Origin: Hymenobacter sublimis
GTDB lineage: Bacteria; Bacteroidota; Bacteroidia; Cytophagales; Hymenobacteraceae
Assembly (NCBI RefSeq): GCF_023101345.1
Contig: NZ_CP095848.1
Span: 1,735,501-1,799,500 of the forward strand
Direction: 5' to 3'
DNA: 64,000 bases
Position numbers and translations under genes: made by a program. Within the stretch, counting starts at the first letter, position 1. Every line of letters starts with the position of its first letter. The notes beneath the pieces are model-generated. The model saw only the letters and a list, made by a program, of their open reading frames with translations. It was not told the origin of the DNA and did no database searches. Positions 33,125-41,473 of the stretch are shown one piece after another.

Positions 33125-34165
33125 TTAGCCGTTCAGCTTAAAGTGGTCTTCGAGCAGGCCGTGCAAGCCGGGCACATCCACAAACATGAGGCCCGTGAGC
33201 AGCAGGCAGAACAGCACCACGTAGAGCATAAACCACTTGCGGGTGTAGAGCTTTTCGGAGCCCTGCACCGGCGAGTCTTTCAGCAAGCCAATGCGCAGGT
33301 ACCAGGAGAACAGCAGCGCGAAAAACGGAAAGCTGATGAGCAGCTCTACCCGGTTCTTGATCAGGAAAATGCCCAGGAAAAACGCCGAGGTCAGGGCGTA
33401 GAAGAACATGGAAATCAGCAGGCTGTGCTCGGTATAGAACTTAAACGAGCGGCGGTACAGGCCGGCCAGCGCCGGGTCGCCGATGAGGCGGTATTCGGCG
33501 AAGCGCTTGGTTGCCATCAGGAAAGCGCCGCCCATCCAGTAAGCAATGATGATGCTGGTGGGCGGGAAGCTGTTGAACAGCTGCACGGCATCCAGATTGG
33601 CAAAGCCCAGGGCGGGCGCTACCGTAAACCAGCCCAGGGCAAACCGAATGGGGTTGTTCACGGATTCCGACAGCACGTCAATGTAAGGGCGCTCCTTGGT
33701 GCGGAAGGGCCGTACATTGTACATCACGCCCATAAACAGCAGAAAAGCCGATACGCACAAAAACTGCACGCTAATGGTGTAGGCAATGGTCAGGCCCACG
33801 GCCGCCAAGCCAAACCACTCGGAGTACACCAGCACCGGATTCACGACCCGCACCACGGAAGTGCGTTTCTTTTTCAGGGGATGAAACTTGTCGAATTCGG
33901 CGTCCAGGTATTCGTTGATGACGTAGTTGGCCGAGGCCACCAGGCAGGTGCTCACAATCCCCAGCAACATGTTGAGTACCAGGGGCACGTCAATGTTCGT
34001 GCGGTTATACACGATGATGGCGAACAGCATTCCGGGCACCATAAACACATTCTTGACCCAGTTATCGGGGCGCGCAATGGCTACGTAGTCCTTGAGCTTG
34101 GCTGGGAGCAGCACCAGCGGCTCCTCCGGATTCTGCATATCAAGATGAATGGACGTCTGATTCAT
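33125..34165 (-). CDS. UbiA-family prenyltransferase (polyprenyl-phosphate phosphoribosyltransferase-like)
   Basis: A 346-residue membrane protein with about 9 helices. The first Asp-rich motif is NYVINEYLDAEFDKFHPLKK and the second is in YNVRPFRTKERPYIDVLSES. The HP(L/V)K sequence after the first motif, and the PYIDV in the second, match the decaprenyl-phosphate phosphoribosyltransferase (Rv3806c-like) branch rather than quinone or heme prenyltransferases. That branch joins PRPP to polyprenyl phosphate, giving a lipid-linked ribose-5-phosphate. Its start overlaps the HAD gene by 26 bases, so translation is probably coupled. Confidence 0.8.
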   Translation of the reverse strand: MNQTSIHLDMQNPEEPLVLLPAKLKDYVAIARPDNWVKNVFMVPGMLFAIIVYNRTNIDVPLVLNMLLGIVSTCLVASANYVINEYLDAEFDKFHPLKKKRTSVVRVVNPVLVYSEWFGLAAVGLTIAYTISVQFLCVSAFLLFMGVMYNVRPFRTKERPYIDVLSESVNNPIRFALGWFTVAPALGFANLDAVQLFNSFPPTSIIIAYWMGGAFLMATKRFAEYRLIGDPALAGLYRRSFKFYTEHSLLISMFFYALTSAFFLGIFLIKNRVELLISFPFFALLFSWYLRIGLLKDSPVQGSEKLYTRKWFMLYVVLFCLLLTGLMFVDVPGLHGLLEDHFKLNG

Positions 34166-34865
34166 AGGGAGTTGGCTGTGAGGTAGTAGAAAGCTGATTC
34201 GTTAGAGTTTCGTAAAAAGTGAAGGTTGGGAAAGGCTGTTTCTCGACTATGAGGTAAGGCATGCCGGCCGCTTCGGCACAGGCGCCGTCCAGTTCGGGCC
34301 GGTCACCAATGAACAGGCACTGCTCCGGGGGTAGGCCTAGCTGCTGGCAGATGTGGAGCAGCCCTTGGGGGTGGGGCTTGAGGCGGTTGATGGCCGGGTC
34401 AGTAGAGCTGATAACGATGTCGGCCTCCAGCTCCAGGGCCGCCAGCTTCGCCTGGGCCGGATAATCGGAGTAGACGCCGATGCTAATGCCACGGGCCCGG
34501 AGCGCGGCAAAAAAACCGGCCACGCCGGGGTAGCGGCAGGGCAGCAGAAATTGGTTGGGGTACTGAAACATCCACCGCTCCACCACGGCCCGCACCTGCT
34601 GGACTGGGTAGCCCCCGGCCCGTGCCGCCCAGGCGTACTGATCGGCCTCTAGATCGGGGCCGGCGTAGGCTGTTTGCTTTTCCCGCTCGGCCCGAAACCG
34701 GCGCAGCATTAGCAGCTCCGGCAGCTTCCAGGGCCGGACGCCATAGTATTGCAGCAAAGACTTCAACATGCGCTTGCGCAGCTTGCCCTGCGTATAGAGC
34801 GTGCCATCGACATCAAAAATCACGCAGTTGAGGTTCGCCCAGTTAATTGGCACAGTATTAATCAT
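34140..34865 (-). CDS. HAD-superfamily phosphatase
   Basis: A 241-residue HAD hydrolase with all motifs: motif I VIFDVDGTLYTQG, motif II IGVYSDYPAQ, motif III Lys in INRLKPHPQG, motif IV FIGDRPELDGACAEAAG. The helical cap is between motifs I and II. ATG at 34865 (MINTVPINWANL) is preferred over a TTG at 34901. It overlaps the UbiA gene by 26 bases. Given its partner, a role in removing the 5'-phosphate from a lipid-linked phosphopentose is plausible. HAD enzymes have wide substrate ranges, so this is inference. Confidence 0.82.
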   Translation of the reverse strand: MINTVPINWANLNCVIFDVDGTLYTQGKLRKRMLKSLLQYYGVRPWKLPELLMLRRFRAEREKQTAYAGPDLEADQYAWAARAGGYPVQQVRAVVERWMFQYPNQFLLPCRYPGVAGFFAALRARGISIGVYSDYPAQAKLAALELEADIVISSTDPAINRLKPHPQGLLHICQQLGLPPEQCLFIGDRPELDGACAEAAGMPYLIVEKQPFPTFTFYETLTNQLSTTSQPTPYESDVHSS

Positions 34866-35308
34866 ATCGATAATATTAAAATTAATACTGGATAAGCACA
34901 AATTAAAAAATAGTTAATGCTATTTCCTCCCGTGGAAGCTATAGGACGATTTTGGGGTGTATAGTGCTTTACAGCAGTAGTTTGCGTGTATCTTATGACA
35001 ATGATAGTTAAAATAATTATATGTTTATTTATATTCAACAAGCACTCAGATAGTAAGCCTTAGTCTTAATAGGGTTTCCTATACTATGGTCGGAAGTCGA
35101 ATGGATTCTCCCCAATCTGGCTGTTATTAGCCCTAGCAGAGGCAAGCATGGGGAGTGAAAAGCGTTGCGAAGCAGTTGTTAATTTCCCTTCGATCCGCCT
35201 AAAACAGTCAGCGCCCACAAGGTGAGCTCCGGGATAAGAGCCTGCCTTGTGGGCGCTGTAGAAAAAGTAAGGTGTGGTAGAGGAGTAGGAGGGCAACTAG
35301 TTCATGCC
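34866..35308. other. AT-rich gap with terminator, no gene seen
   Basis: About 440 bases, strikingly AT-rich at 34866-35060 (TAATATTAAAATTAATACTG, AATTATATGTTTATTTATAT), which likely includes the promoter of the HAD operon. At 35209-35258 a hairpin (AGCGCCCACAAGG / CCTTGTGGGCGCT, 22-base loop) should end the receptor transcript from the right. A 70-codon open frame at 35084-35296 spans the hairpin and is not credible. Confidence 0.5.
35209..35258. terminator. Hairpin terminator after receptor gene
   Basis: 13-bp perfect stem AGCGCCCACAAGG / CCTTGTGGGCGCT with an inner GCTC / GAGC pair in the loop. A TGTTTTA run follows on the minus strand. Confidence 0.65.
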
Positions 35309-37771
35309 CTACTGCCCTCCGGCCCGCCGCTTCTCGTCTTCGGCTCCGCCGCCCCGGCGCTTGGTGGGCGCCAGCTTATCGTTGCCGAAACGGTAGGTGA
35401 AAGCCAGTGTAGCTAGTCGCGAATCCTGGCGCTGGTAAAAGCGCTCCACGTAGTTGTCGTAGGAGGAAACGGCCCGCTGCGGCTGGGTAAAGAAGATGTC
35501 GGCCACGCTGAGTTTGAGGTTGCCCTTGCGGTTCCAGAGGCTTTTCTGGATGCCCGCGGCCACTTCCCCGTTGGGCCGGGCCAGGATGAAGCCGTACACC
35601 TCCCGTGACTGGTAGGAGCCGTTCAGCTCGGCGCTCCAGCCCTTCCCAAAGGGGAACGTGTGGTTGGAGCTAAGGGTGAATGAACTGCGGCCCCGGTTGA
35701 GGTTCGTGCCGGCCAAGTTGCCCTCGAAGCGGCTATAATAGAGCACGGCGTTGTTATACATATTCCACCACTTGGCTACCTCCACCGGGGCCGTGAAAGT
35801 GAGGGCGTAGTAGTGCTGGCGCGTTAGGTTCTGGGTAGTCGACACTACCGTGCTATCCGATTCCGGCTGTACTACCCCAATCAGCGGGTTGCTGGTTAGG
35901 CTGTAGCTCAGCCCCAGGCTGTACTTCTGGCGGTAGGTATGGTTCAGCTCAAAATTGTAGCTGGTCTGGGGGCGCAGGTCGGGGTTGCCGGCCCCGGAGG
36001 TGGTCTTGTCGATGATGATGCGGAAGGGGTTCAGCTGGTTATACGACGGCCTGTCGATGCGCCGGCTCAGGGAGAGGCTGGTTTCGTGCTTGTCGGAGAA
36101 AGTCCGCTTCAGGGCTGCGCTTGGGAACAACTGGAAGTAGTGACGGTCGAAGTTGGGCGTGCGGCCCACCTGCACGACGTCCTGCTTGCCCACGGCGTTG
36201 GTTTGCTCGGCGCGCAGGCCGCCCTGCAAGCTCAGCTTGGGCAGGCTGTAGTTCAGGTTAAAATAGCCCGCATTGATGTTCTCATCGTAGCGGAAGCGGT
36301 TGGAGCGGTTTCGGTCCAGCTCCCCGTTGGTAAAGAACTGCACGTCGTTATCGGCGGAAACCAGGCTGGCCTTGGCCCCAGCTTCTAACCGCAGCTGCTT
36401 GCTCAGGGGCTGCACGTAGTCCACCTTCGCCGACTGAATCGTGAGTAAGCCCTGCTGGTCGCCGATGATGGTTTCGCCCACTTGCTCGGCGCCGTTGAAG
36501 CGCGTTTCTAGCCGCTGGTCGCGGGTAGTGCGGTAACGGGCAAAATCGGCGTCGGCAGTTAGCTCGTGGGTGCCCAGGGAATCAGGGAAGGTGTGGCGGA
36601 AGTTCAGGTTGCCGGCCACGTTGGCGTAGCGGCCCTGACGGTCATTGGTAGAAGCGTATTGCTGCTGCAGAGTCCGCTCCAAGTTGTTGACGGCCGTGTG
36701 GTTGCGACCGTTTTGCTCGTTGCGGTTTTGCAGGCCACTAACTACCCCGCCCAGCGTCGTGCGCTTCGAGAGGGTGTAGTCGAGCCCGGCCTTCCAGGTG
36801 TGGGAGCGGGACTGGTTGGGCGCCCGATTTTCCTGGTCGGTGGTTTGAATGAGCTGGCGCGGCAGCCGGCCGGTGGTGTCAACCCGGTAAAAGTCGCGGT
36901 GTATGCTCAGCTTGCCAATGCCGGCGCGGTCGGAGTAGTTATAGGAGCCAAACAGGTTCAGGTGCTGGCGGCGGTGGTTTACGCTCAGCCCCGACACGTA
37001 TTTATTGTACTGGCTGCGGCCGTAGCTCAGGTTTACGGTGCCGTTGGTACCCAGGCGCTGGTCTTTCTTCAGGTTGATAGCAATAACGCCCGCCCCGCCC
37101 TGGGCATCGTACTTGGCCGGTGGGTTGGTAATCAGCTCGATGCTTTTCAGCTGCTCGGCGGGTAGGGCCCGCAGGTAGTCGGCCAACTCTGTGCCCGTCA
37201 TGGGTTGGCGCTTGCCATCAATGAGCACCAGCAAGCCTTGTTTGCCCCGGAGTGCGAGGTTATCGTTGCCGTCCACCGTCACGCCTGGGGAGCGGCGCAG
37301 CACATCCAGGGAGGTATTGCCGGCCGCCAGTGTACTGCCCTCCACATTTACAATGGTGCGGTCGGCTTCCCGCTCAAAGGTTGGGCGTTGCCCCGTGATG
37401 GTTACTTCCTTGAGAGCCGTTGCCTTGTTGGGTTGTAGCGTTAGCGTCAGAGAAGATGGTGGCGAGCCGGCGGTAACTTCCAGCGGCCCGGCCCAAGCTC
37501 GCCCAAACCCTACCTGCGAAGCCGACACTAGGTAGCGCCCCGCGGCGGTCAACTCAAAGCGAAAAGCGCCCTTTTCGTCGCTAAACTCGGTTTTTACCAC
37601 CGCCGAATCGGCGGCCCGGTGCAGCACCACGGTAGCATATTCCACGGCCCCCCCGGCACCAGTCCGGACTTGCCCACTGACGCCCTGACCTACTGCCCGC
37701 GTGAGGGGTAGCGCTGATAAAAGGAACAGCAAGGCGGATCCGCGCGGCTGCCCGGGATGCATAGTCTTCAT
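35309..37771 (-). CDS. Outer-membrane beta-barrel receptor, TonB-type, MarR-linked copy 1
   Basis: An 820-residue outer-membrane protein: signal peptide (to about AVGQ), carboxypeptidase-regulatory-like domain (about 30-105: GQVRTGAGGAVEYATVVLHRAADSAVV), plug-like part (about 120-230: VEGSTLAAGNTSLDVLRRSPG, LIDGKRQPMTGTELADYLRAL, NPPAKYDAQGGAGVIAINLKK) and a barrel to about 800, then a basic/acidic tail. It is a close paralogue of the gene at 38719: the plug region is nearly identical. The cargo is unknown. A region of palindromes lies upstream (37861-37902), and the marR gene is the next upstream gene on the same strand. Confidence 0.85.
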   Translation of the reverse strand: MKTMHPGQPRGSALLFLLSALPLTRAVGQGVSGQVRTGAGGAVEYATVVLHRAADSAVVKTEFSDEKGAFRFELTAAGRYLVSASQVGFGRAWAGPLEVTAGSPPSSLTLTLQPNKATALKEVTITGQRPTFEREADRTIVNVEGSTLAAGNTSLDVLRRSPGVTVDGNDNLALRGKQGLLVLIDGKRQPMTGTELADYLRALPAEQLKSIELITNPPAKYDAQGGAGVIAINLKKDQRLGTNGTVNLSYGRSQYNKYVSGLSVNHRRQHLNLFGSYNYSDRAGIGKLSIHRDFYRVDTTGRLPRQLIQTTDQENRAPNQSRSHTWKAGLDYTLSKRTTLGGVVSGLQNRNEQNGRNHTAVNNLERTLQQQYASTNDRQGRYANVAGNLNFRHTFPDSLGTHELTADADFARYRTTRDQRLETRFNGAEQVGETIIGDQQGLLTIQSAKVDYVQPLSKQLRLEAGAKASLVSADNDVQFFTNGELDRNRSNRFRYDENINAGYFNLNYSLPKLSLQGGLRAEQTNAVGKQDVVQVGRTPNFDRHYFQLFPSAALKRTFSDKHETSLSLSRRIDRPSYNQLNPFRIIIDKTTSGAGNPDLRPQTSYNFELNHTYRQKYSLGLSYSLTSNPLIGVVQPESDSTVVSTTQNLTRQHYYALTFTAPVEVAKWWNMYNNAVLYYSRFEGNLAGTNLNRGRSSFTLSSNHTFPFGKGWSAELNGSYQSREVYGFILARPNGEVAAGIQKSLWNRKGNLKLSVADIFFTQPQRAVSSYDNYVERFYQRQDSRLATLAFTYRFGNDKLAPTKRRGGGAEDEKRRAGGQ

Positions 37772-37860
37772 GAGAAAGCAAGGTGAGATGGGAAAGAAAA
37801 ATTAAGCGACCAGCCCCAAAAGGCGAGCTGAACAATAAGGCGGCCGTTCCGTGCTCAGCG

Positions 37861-37902
37861 ACTACGAATAGTTTCGTAGTAAACATACGAATGATTTCGT
37901 AT
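37861..37902. promoter_or_regulatory. Two tandem palindromic operators, TACGAA-N4-TTCGTA
   Basis: ACTACGAATAGTTTCGTAGT (37861-37880) and ATACGAATGATTTCGTAT (37885-37902) are perfect palindromes sharing TACGAA-N4-TTCGTA, with centres 23 bases apart. A further half site AAATACGAAAT is at 37922-37932. They lie between the receptor start (37771) and the marR stop (37963), where the receptor promoter must be. Confidence 0.7.
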
Positions 37903-37962
37903 TTGAAAAATAAAATATTTTAAATACGAAATTTTTGGTTGATTCCGCTGCGCTGTTAGTGC

Positions 37963-38403
37963 CTAGGTAGCGGGGGGCAGGGCACCACAGTTTGTGGCAA
38001 TGCGCTCTAGTAAGTAGCGCAGGGTGTTCAGGTCATTTTCGCTGAGCCCTTCCAGGGCTATTGCGCGGTTGCTGAGCACCACGGGCTCCACCGCGTCCAA
38101 GGTGCGGAGTCCCTCCACCGACACCCGCAGCTGGGTACGGCGGCCGTCGTGGGGTAGGGGTTCGGCCAGCAGCAGACCCCGCTCCAGCAGCAGCCGAATC
38201 ATGCGGGCCACGGAGGCCTGATCTTTAAAAACCCGTTCGGCAATGTCGGTTTGGGTTAGGTCATCGGTTTCCTGAATCACTCGCAGCACCAGCCACTGGT
38301 CGATGCTAATACTAACGCCGGCCCGGTCGATGTTGGCCTGGGCCATGCGGCGGTACTGCCGAATGGCTTTGTCCAGGGAGTAAAAGATAACGCTGGAAAG
38401 CAT
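37963..38403 (-). CDS. MarR-family transcriptional regulator
   Basis: A 146-residue winged-helix protein. SIDQWLVLRVIQETDDLTQTDIAERVFKDQASVARMIRLLLERGLL is the helix-turn-helix, followed by the wing in EPLPHDGRRTQLRVSVEG. Flanking helices give the dimer interface. MarR dimers bind 16-20 bp palindromes and release on small phenolic or oxidant ligands. It lies between two receptor paralogues on the same strand, with a palindrome just before its own start codon (38411-38448), which predicts autoregulation, and palindromes before copy 1. The effector is unknown. Confidence 0.9.
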   Translation of the reverse strand: MLSSVIFYSLDKAIRQYRRMAQANIDRAGVSISIDQWLVLRVIQETDDLTQTDIAERVFKDQASVARMIRLLLERGLLLAEPLPHDGRRTQLRVSVEGLRTLDAVEPVVLSNRAIALEGLSENDLNTLRYLLERIATNCGALPPAT

Positions 38404-38718
38404 GAGCTGTTGTATGATGTATCATATAGATGTATGATACATCATACAGGTTGCGCAAAGCCTACAAAATATGTGCAGTTGCCTGTATCCAGGAGTGTAT
38501 AGGAGAGCAGAGACAGGTAGAATCGACTTTACAAAAACGTCCTGCAGAGCCGCAGGCAAAGCAGTACGTTCATTTTCTCTACTTGCCATTTTATTAGCAG
38601 GGTTTCCTGCTTGGCTGTTCGTCGATTCTACCTCTTGTTCATATGTCCTGTAATGCAAAGCCTGGCCTTCTTTGTAGAAAGCCAGGCTTAATAAGCAGTC
38701 AGCGCAAGACTAGTGAAG
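38404..38718. other. Gap upstream of marR
   Basis: About 315 bases. Holds the marR operator at its left edge and a weak inverted repeat GTAGAATCGAC / GTCGATTCTAC (38516-38630) that is exact over 11 bases. A palindrome GCCTGGC.. / GCCAGGC.. at 38660-38690 may terminate copy 2. No gene was seen. Confidence 0.4.
38411..38448. promoter_or_regulatory. Perfect 15-bp inverted repeat operator of marR
   Basis: TGTATGATGTATCAT - 8 bases - ATGATACATCATACA, a perfect inverted repeat that ends 7 bases before the marR ATG. Each arm holds the smaller pseudo-palindrome ATGAT-N2-ATCAT, with centres 20 bases (two helix turns) apart. Confidence 0.75.
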
Positions 38719-41181
38719 TTACTGACCGGTAGCGGCGCGGCGCTTTTCGTCTTCTGCGCCGGTAGCGCGGCGGCGAGCGGCGGCTACCTTGTCGTTGCCG
38801 AAACGGTAGGTCAGCGAAGCGGTAACCACCCGCGAGTCTTGGGCGGAGCGGTAGCTTTCCTCCAGCACCCGGTAGCGCGAAGTAACGCGCAGCGGGGTAG
38901 TGTAGAAAATATCCGTGGCGTTGAGTCGGATCAGGGTTTTGCCTAGCTGTTTCTGTACGCCGGCGCCTACCTGCCCAAACGAGCGGATGGTCTGGAAGGC
39001 AAACTGCTCCCGGGAGTTGTAGCTGCTGTTGAGGTCGGCGCTCCAGCCGTGGCCCAGTGCTAGGCTGTTGTTAAGGCTGATGATGGCGCCCGGCTGGCCA
39101 GCAGGAGGCGTTGCCCCATCAACTAAGCCCTGAAACTGAATGAAAAACAGTTCCGCGTTGGCGTACAGCTTCCACCACTTGGCCGGCTCCAGCGGGGCCG
39201 TCAGGGTCAGGCCGTAGTACTCCTGGGTGCGCAGGTTCACGTCGGTGGAGGCTACCAGCTGATCCGCGTCTAGTAGGTACACGTTCACCACGGGGCGGTT
39301 GGTGCGCGTGTAGCTCAGGGCCGTGCTGATTTTGTGGCGGAACGTGTGGGTCAGCTCGGCTTGCACGCTGGTAGCGGGCCACAGGGCGGGGTTGCCGGTG
39401 CGGTAGGAGGTAGCATCCACGTAGGAGCGGAACGGGTTTAGCTGGTTGTACGTGGGGCGGTCGAGGCGGCGGCTGAGGGCAAAGGTCAACTCGTGCTTAT
39501 CCGACAAGGTCCGGCGCAACGTCAGGTTAGGAAACAGCTGGAAATAATGGCGGGAGAACGAGGTTTGGCCCACGTCCTGGCGGCCGGTGGCATTGGTTTG
39601 TTCCCCACGCAGGCCGGCCGTAACCGTCAGCTCCGGGCGGGTGCGGGTCAGGCTAACGTAGGCGGCATTGATGTTTTCTGAATACCGGAACCGGTTGGTA
39701 AGGCCCAGATCAACCTGGCTGACCCCGTCGCGAGTGCGCACGAACAGCACGTCGTTATCCGACGATACCTGGGTTATTTTCACGCCAGCTTCCAGGCGCA
39801 AGCGGTGCCGCAGGGGCCGGATGTAGTCGATTTTCGCGCCCCAGAGGGTAAGCGTGCCGCTTTGGTCGCCCAGCAGCGTGCCGGGGGTAGTCGTGAGCGG
39901 CGCCTGGTAGGTAGTGGCTAGGTCCAGGGTACGGGTAATGCCGTAGTGGGCCACGTCGGCATCGGCCGTCAGCTCGGGCGTGCCCAAGGAGTCCTTCGGG
40001 AACAGGTGGCGCAGCGTGAGGTTGCCGGCCACGTTCGGGGTCAGCAGGTTGCGGCGGTTAATGGAAATGGAGCGGCCTAGTAGCTGGTTCTGGGCATCAA
40101 AATAGGCGGCTTCGTTCAGGCCTTTAGAGGGTGTTTGGCTGCTCAGGCCGCTAACCACAGCGCCCAGGGTCGTTTGCTTACTGAGCGAGTAATCGGCGCC
40201 GGCCCGCCAGGTGTGCGACTGTAGGTGTCCGCGGGGCGTGTTGCGCTGCACCGTTTTGAGGCCCGTGGTGCCGGCGTCCTGCCGGTACGTTCGGCTGAAG
40301 TCAAGCTCCTGAAAACTCTGCCGGTTGGCGTAGGCGTAGGAGCCGTAGAGGTTGAGCTTTTTCTGCCGGTGGTTTAGGCTTAGGCCCGAGGTGAATTTGC
40401 CGTAGCGGCCCCGGCCGTAAGCGGTGTTCAGGCTGCCATTGGTGCCCAGGCGCTGGTCCTTCTTCAGGTTGATGGCAATGATGCCCGCTCCGCCCTGGGC
40501 ATCGTACTTGGCCGGCGGATTGGTAATTAGCTCCACCGTACTCACCTGCTCGGCGGGCAAGGAGCGAAGCAGGTTGGCTAACTCGGCCCCGGTCATGGGT
40601 TGGCGCTTGCCGTCGATGAGCACCAGCAGGCCCTGCTTGCCCCGGAGTGCCAGGTTGTCGTTGGCATCCAGGGACACACCCGGGGCGCGGCCCAGCACAT
40701 CCAGTACCGTATTGCCGGCGCTGAGCGTGCTGCCTTCCACGTTCACAATGGTGCGGTCGGCGAGGCGCTCGAAGGTAGGGCGTTGGCCCGTGACGGTTAC
40801 TCCCTTGAGCTGGGTGGCGGCCCCGGCCGTCAGGACAAAGGCCAGGGGGGCCGGGAGGGGAGCGGCCGTTACTTCTAGCGGCCCCAGCCACGCGCGGCCA
40901 TATCCCAGCTGCGCCGCCGACACTAGGTAGCGCCCTCCCACGGACGGTGCCAAGTGAAACTGGCCGGCCGCGTCGCTGAACTCAGTTTTAACAACGGCCG
41001 AATCGGCGGCCCGATGCAAGGTAATGGTAGCGTACTCCACGGCGGCACCAGTGCTAGTACGCACGGTGCCCACTACGGCAGCCGGGTGCACCTGGGCGCG
41101 AGTAGAGAACGGTAGGAGCAGTATTACAGCTCCCAGAACAGCAACGGACCCTCCAGTGAGGCGGGGTAAACAAAAGCGCAT
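38719..41181 (-). CDS. Outer-membrane beta-barrel receptor, TonB-type, MarR-linked copy 2
   Basis: An 820-residue paralogue of the gene at 35309. I chose ATG at 41181 (MRFCLPRLTGGSVAVLGAVI); a GTG two codons earlier is possible. Signal peptide ends near TRAQ. The regulatory-like domain has GAAVEYATITLHRAADSAVVKTEFSD. The plug has LDVLGRAPGVSLDANDNLALRG, LIDGKRQPMTGAELANLLRSL and NPPAKYDAQGGAGIIAINLKK. The tail ends KVAAARRRATGAEDEKRRAATGQ. Both copies are the same length. The conserved plug with diverged barrel exteriors suggests related but different ligands. A terminator separates it from the aminotransferase gene. Confidence 0.85.
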   Translation of the reverse strand: MRFCLPRLTGGSVAVLGAVILLLPFSTRAQVHPAAVVGTVRTSTGAAVEYATITLHRAADSAVVKTEFSDAAGQFHLAPSVGGRYLVSAAQLGYGRAWLGPLEVTAAPLPAPLAFVLTAGAATQLKGVTVTGQRPTFERLADRTIVNVEGSTLSAGNTVLDVLGRAPGVSLDANDNLALRGKQGLLVLIDGKRQPMTGAELANLLRSLPAEQVSTVELITNPPAKYDAQGGAGIIAINLKKDQRLGTNGSLNTAYGRGRYGKFTSGLSLNHRQKKLNLYGSYAYANRQSFQELDFSRTYRQDAGTTGLKTVQRNTPRGHLQSHTWRAGADYSLSKQTTLGAVVSGLSSQTPSKGLNEAAYFDAQNQLLGRSISINRRNLLTPNVAGNLTLRHLFPKDSLGTPELTADADVAHYGITRTLDLATTYQAPLTTTPGTLLGDQSGTLTLWGAKIDYIRPLRHRLRLEAGVKITQVSSDNDVLFVRTRDGVSQVDLGLTNRFRYSENINAAYVSLTRTRPELTVTAGLRGEQTNATGRQDVGQTSFSRHYFQLFPNLTLRRTLSDKHELTFALSRRLDRPTYNQLNPFRSYVDATSYRTGNPALWPATSVQAELTHTFRHKISTALSYTRTNRPVVNVYLLDADQLVASTDVNLRTQEYYGLTLTAPLEPAKWWKLYANAELFFIQFQGLVDGATPPAGQPGAIISLNNSLALGHGWSADLNSSYNSREQFAFQTIRSFGQVGAGVQKQLGKTLIRLNATDIFYTTPLRVTSRYRVLEESYRSAQDSRVVTASLTYRFGNDKVAAARRRATGAEDEKRRAATGQ

Positions 41182-41380
41182 GGGCACACAATCCGGTGGT
41201 TAAATAAAGCGGAAAGTGCAATAGGGGGCAGATGGTCCGGCCAGCGCATGGATAAGAAACAGCGGCCGAAAAGGAGCAGGGTATTTAATTCTCAACCAGT
41301 AGGTTAGGAATCGAATGCCGGAAGATAGCAAGAACGTCGCATACTCCGCGAAAATAACCGGGCTAGTAGGCCAGCCCACG

Positions 41381-41428
41381 GAACAACAACGGGCCCCACC
41401 AGCAGCCTGGTGGGGCCCGTTGTTGTTC
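41381..41428. terminator. Long perfect hairpin terminator
   Basis: 22-bp perfect stem beginning GAACAACAACGGGCCCCACC, with a CAGC loop, after the minus-strand aminotransferase gene. Confidence 0.8.
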
Positions 41429-41473
41429 TGTGCTCATCGGAAAGCTATTAGGGACTAGCCGGCGCCAGCGGCA

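Noticed and set aside
33143..34186. 347-codon plus-strand frame opposite the UbiA gene
   Set aside because: Shadow; UbiA motifs are on the minus strand.
35084..35296. 70-codon minus-strand frame
   Set aside because: Crosses the hairpin terminator at 35209-35258 and shows no protein-like character.
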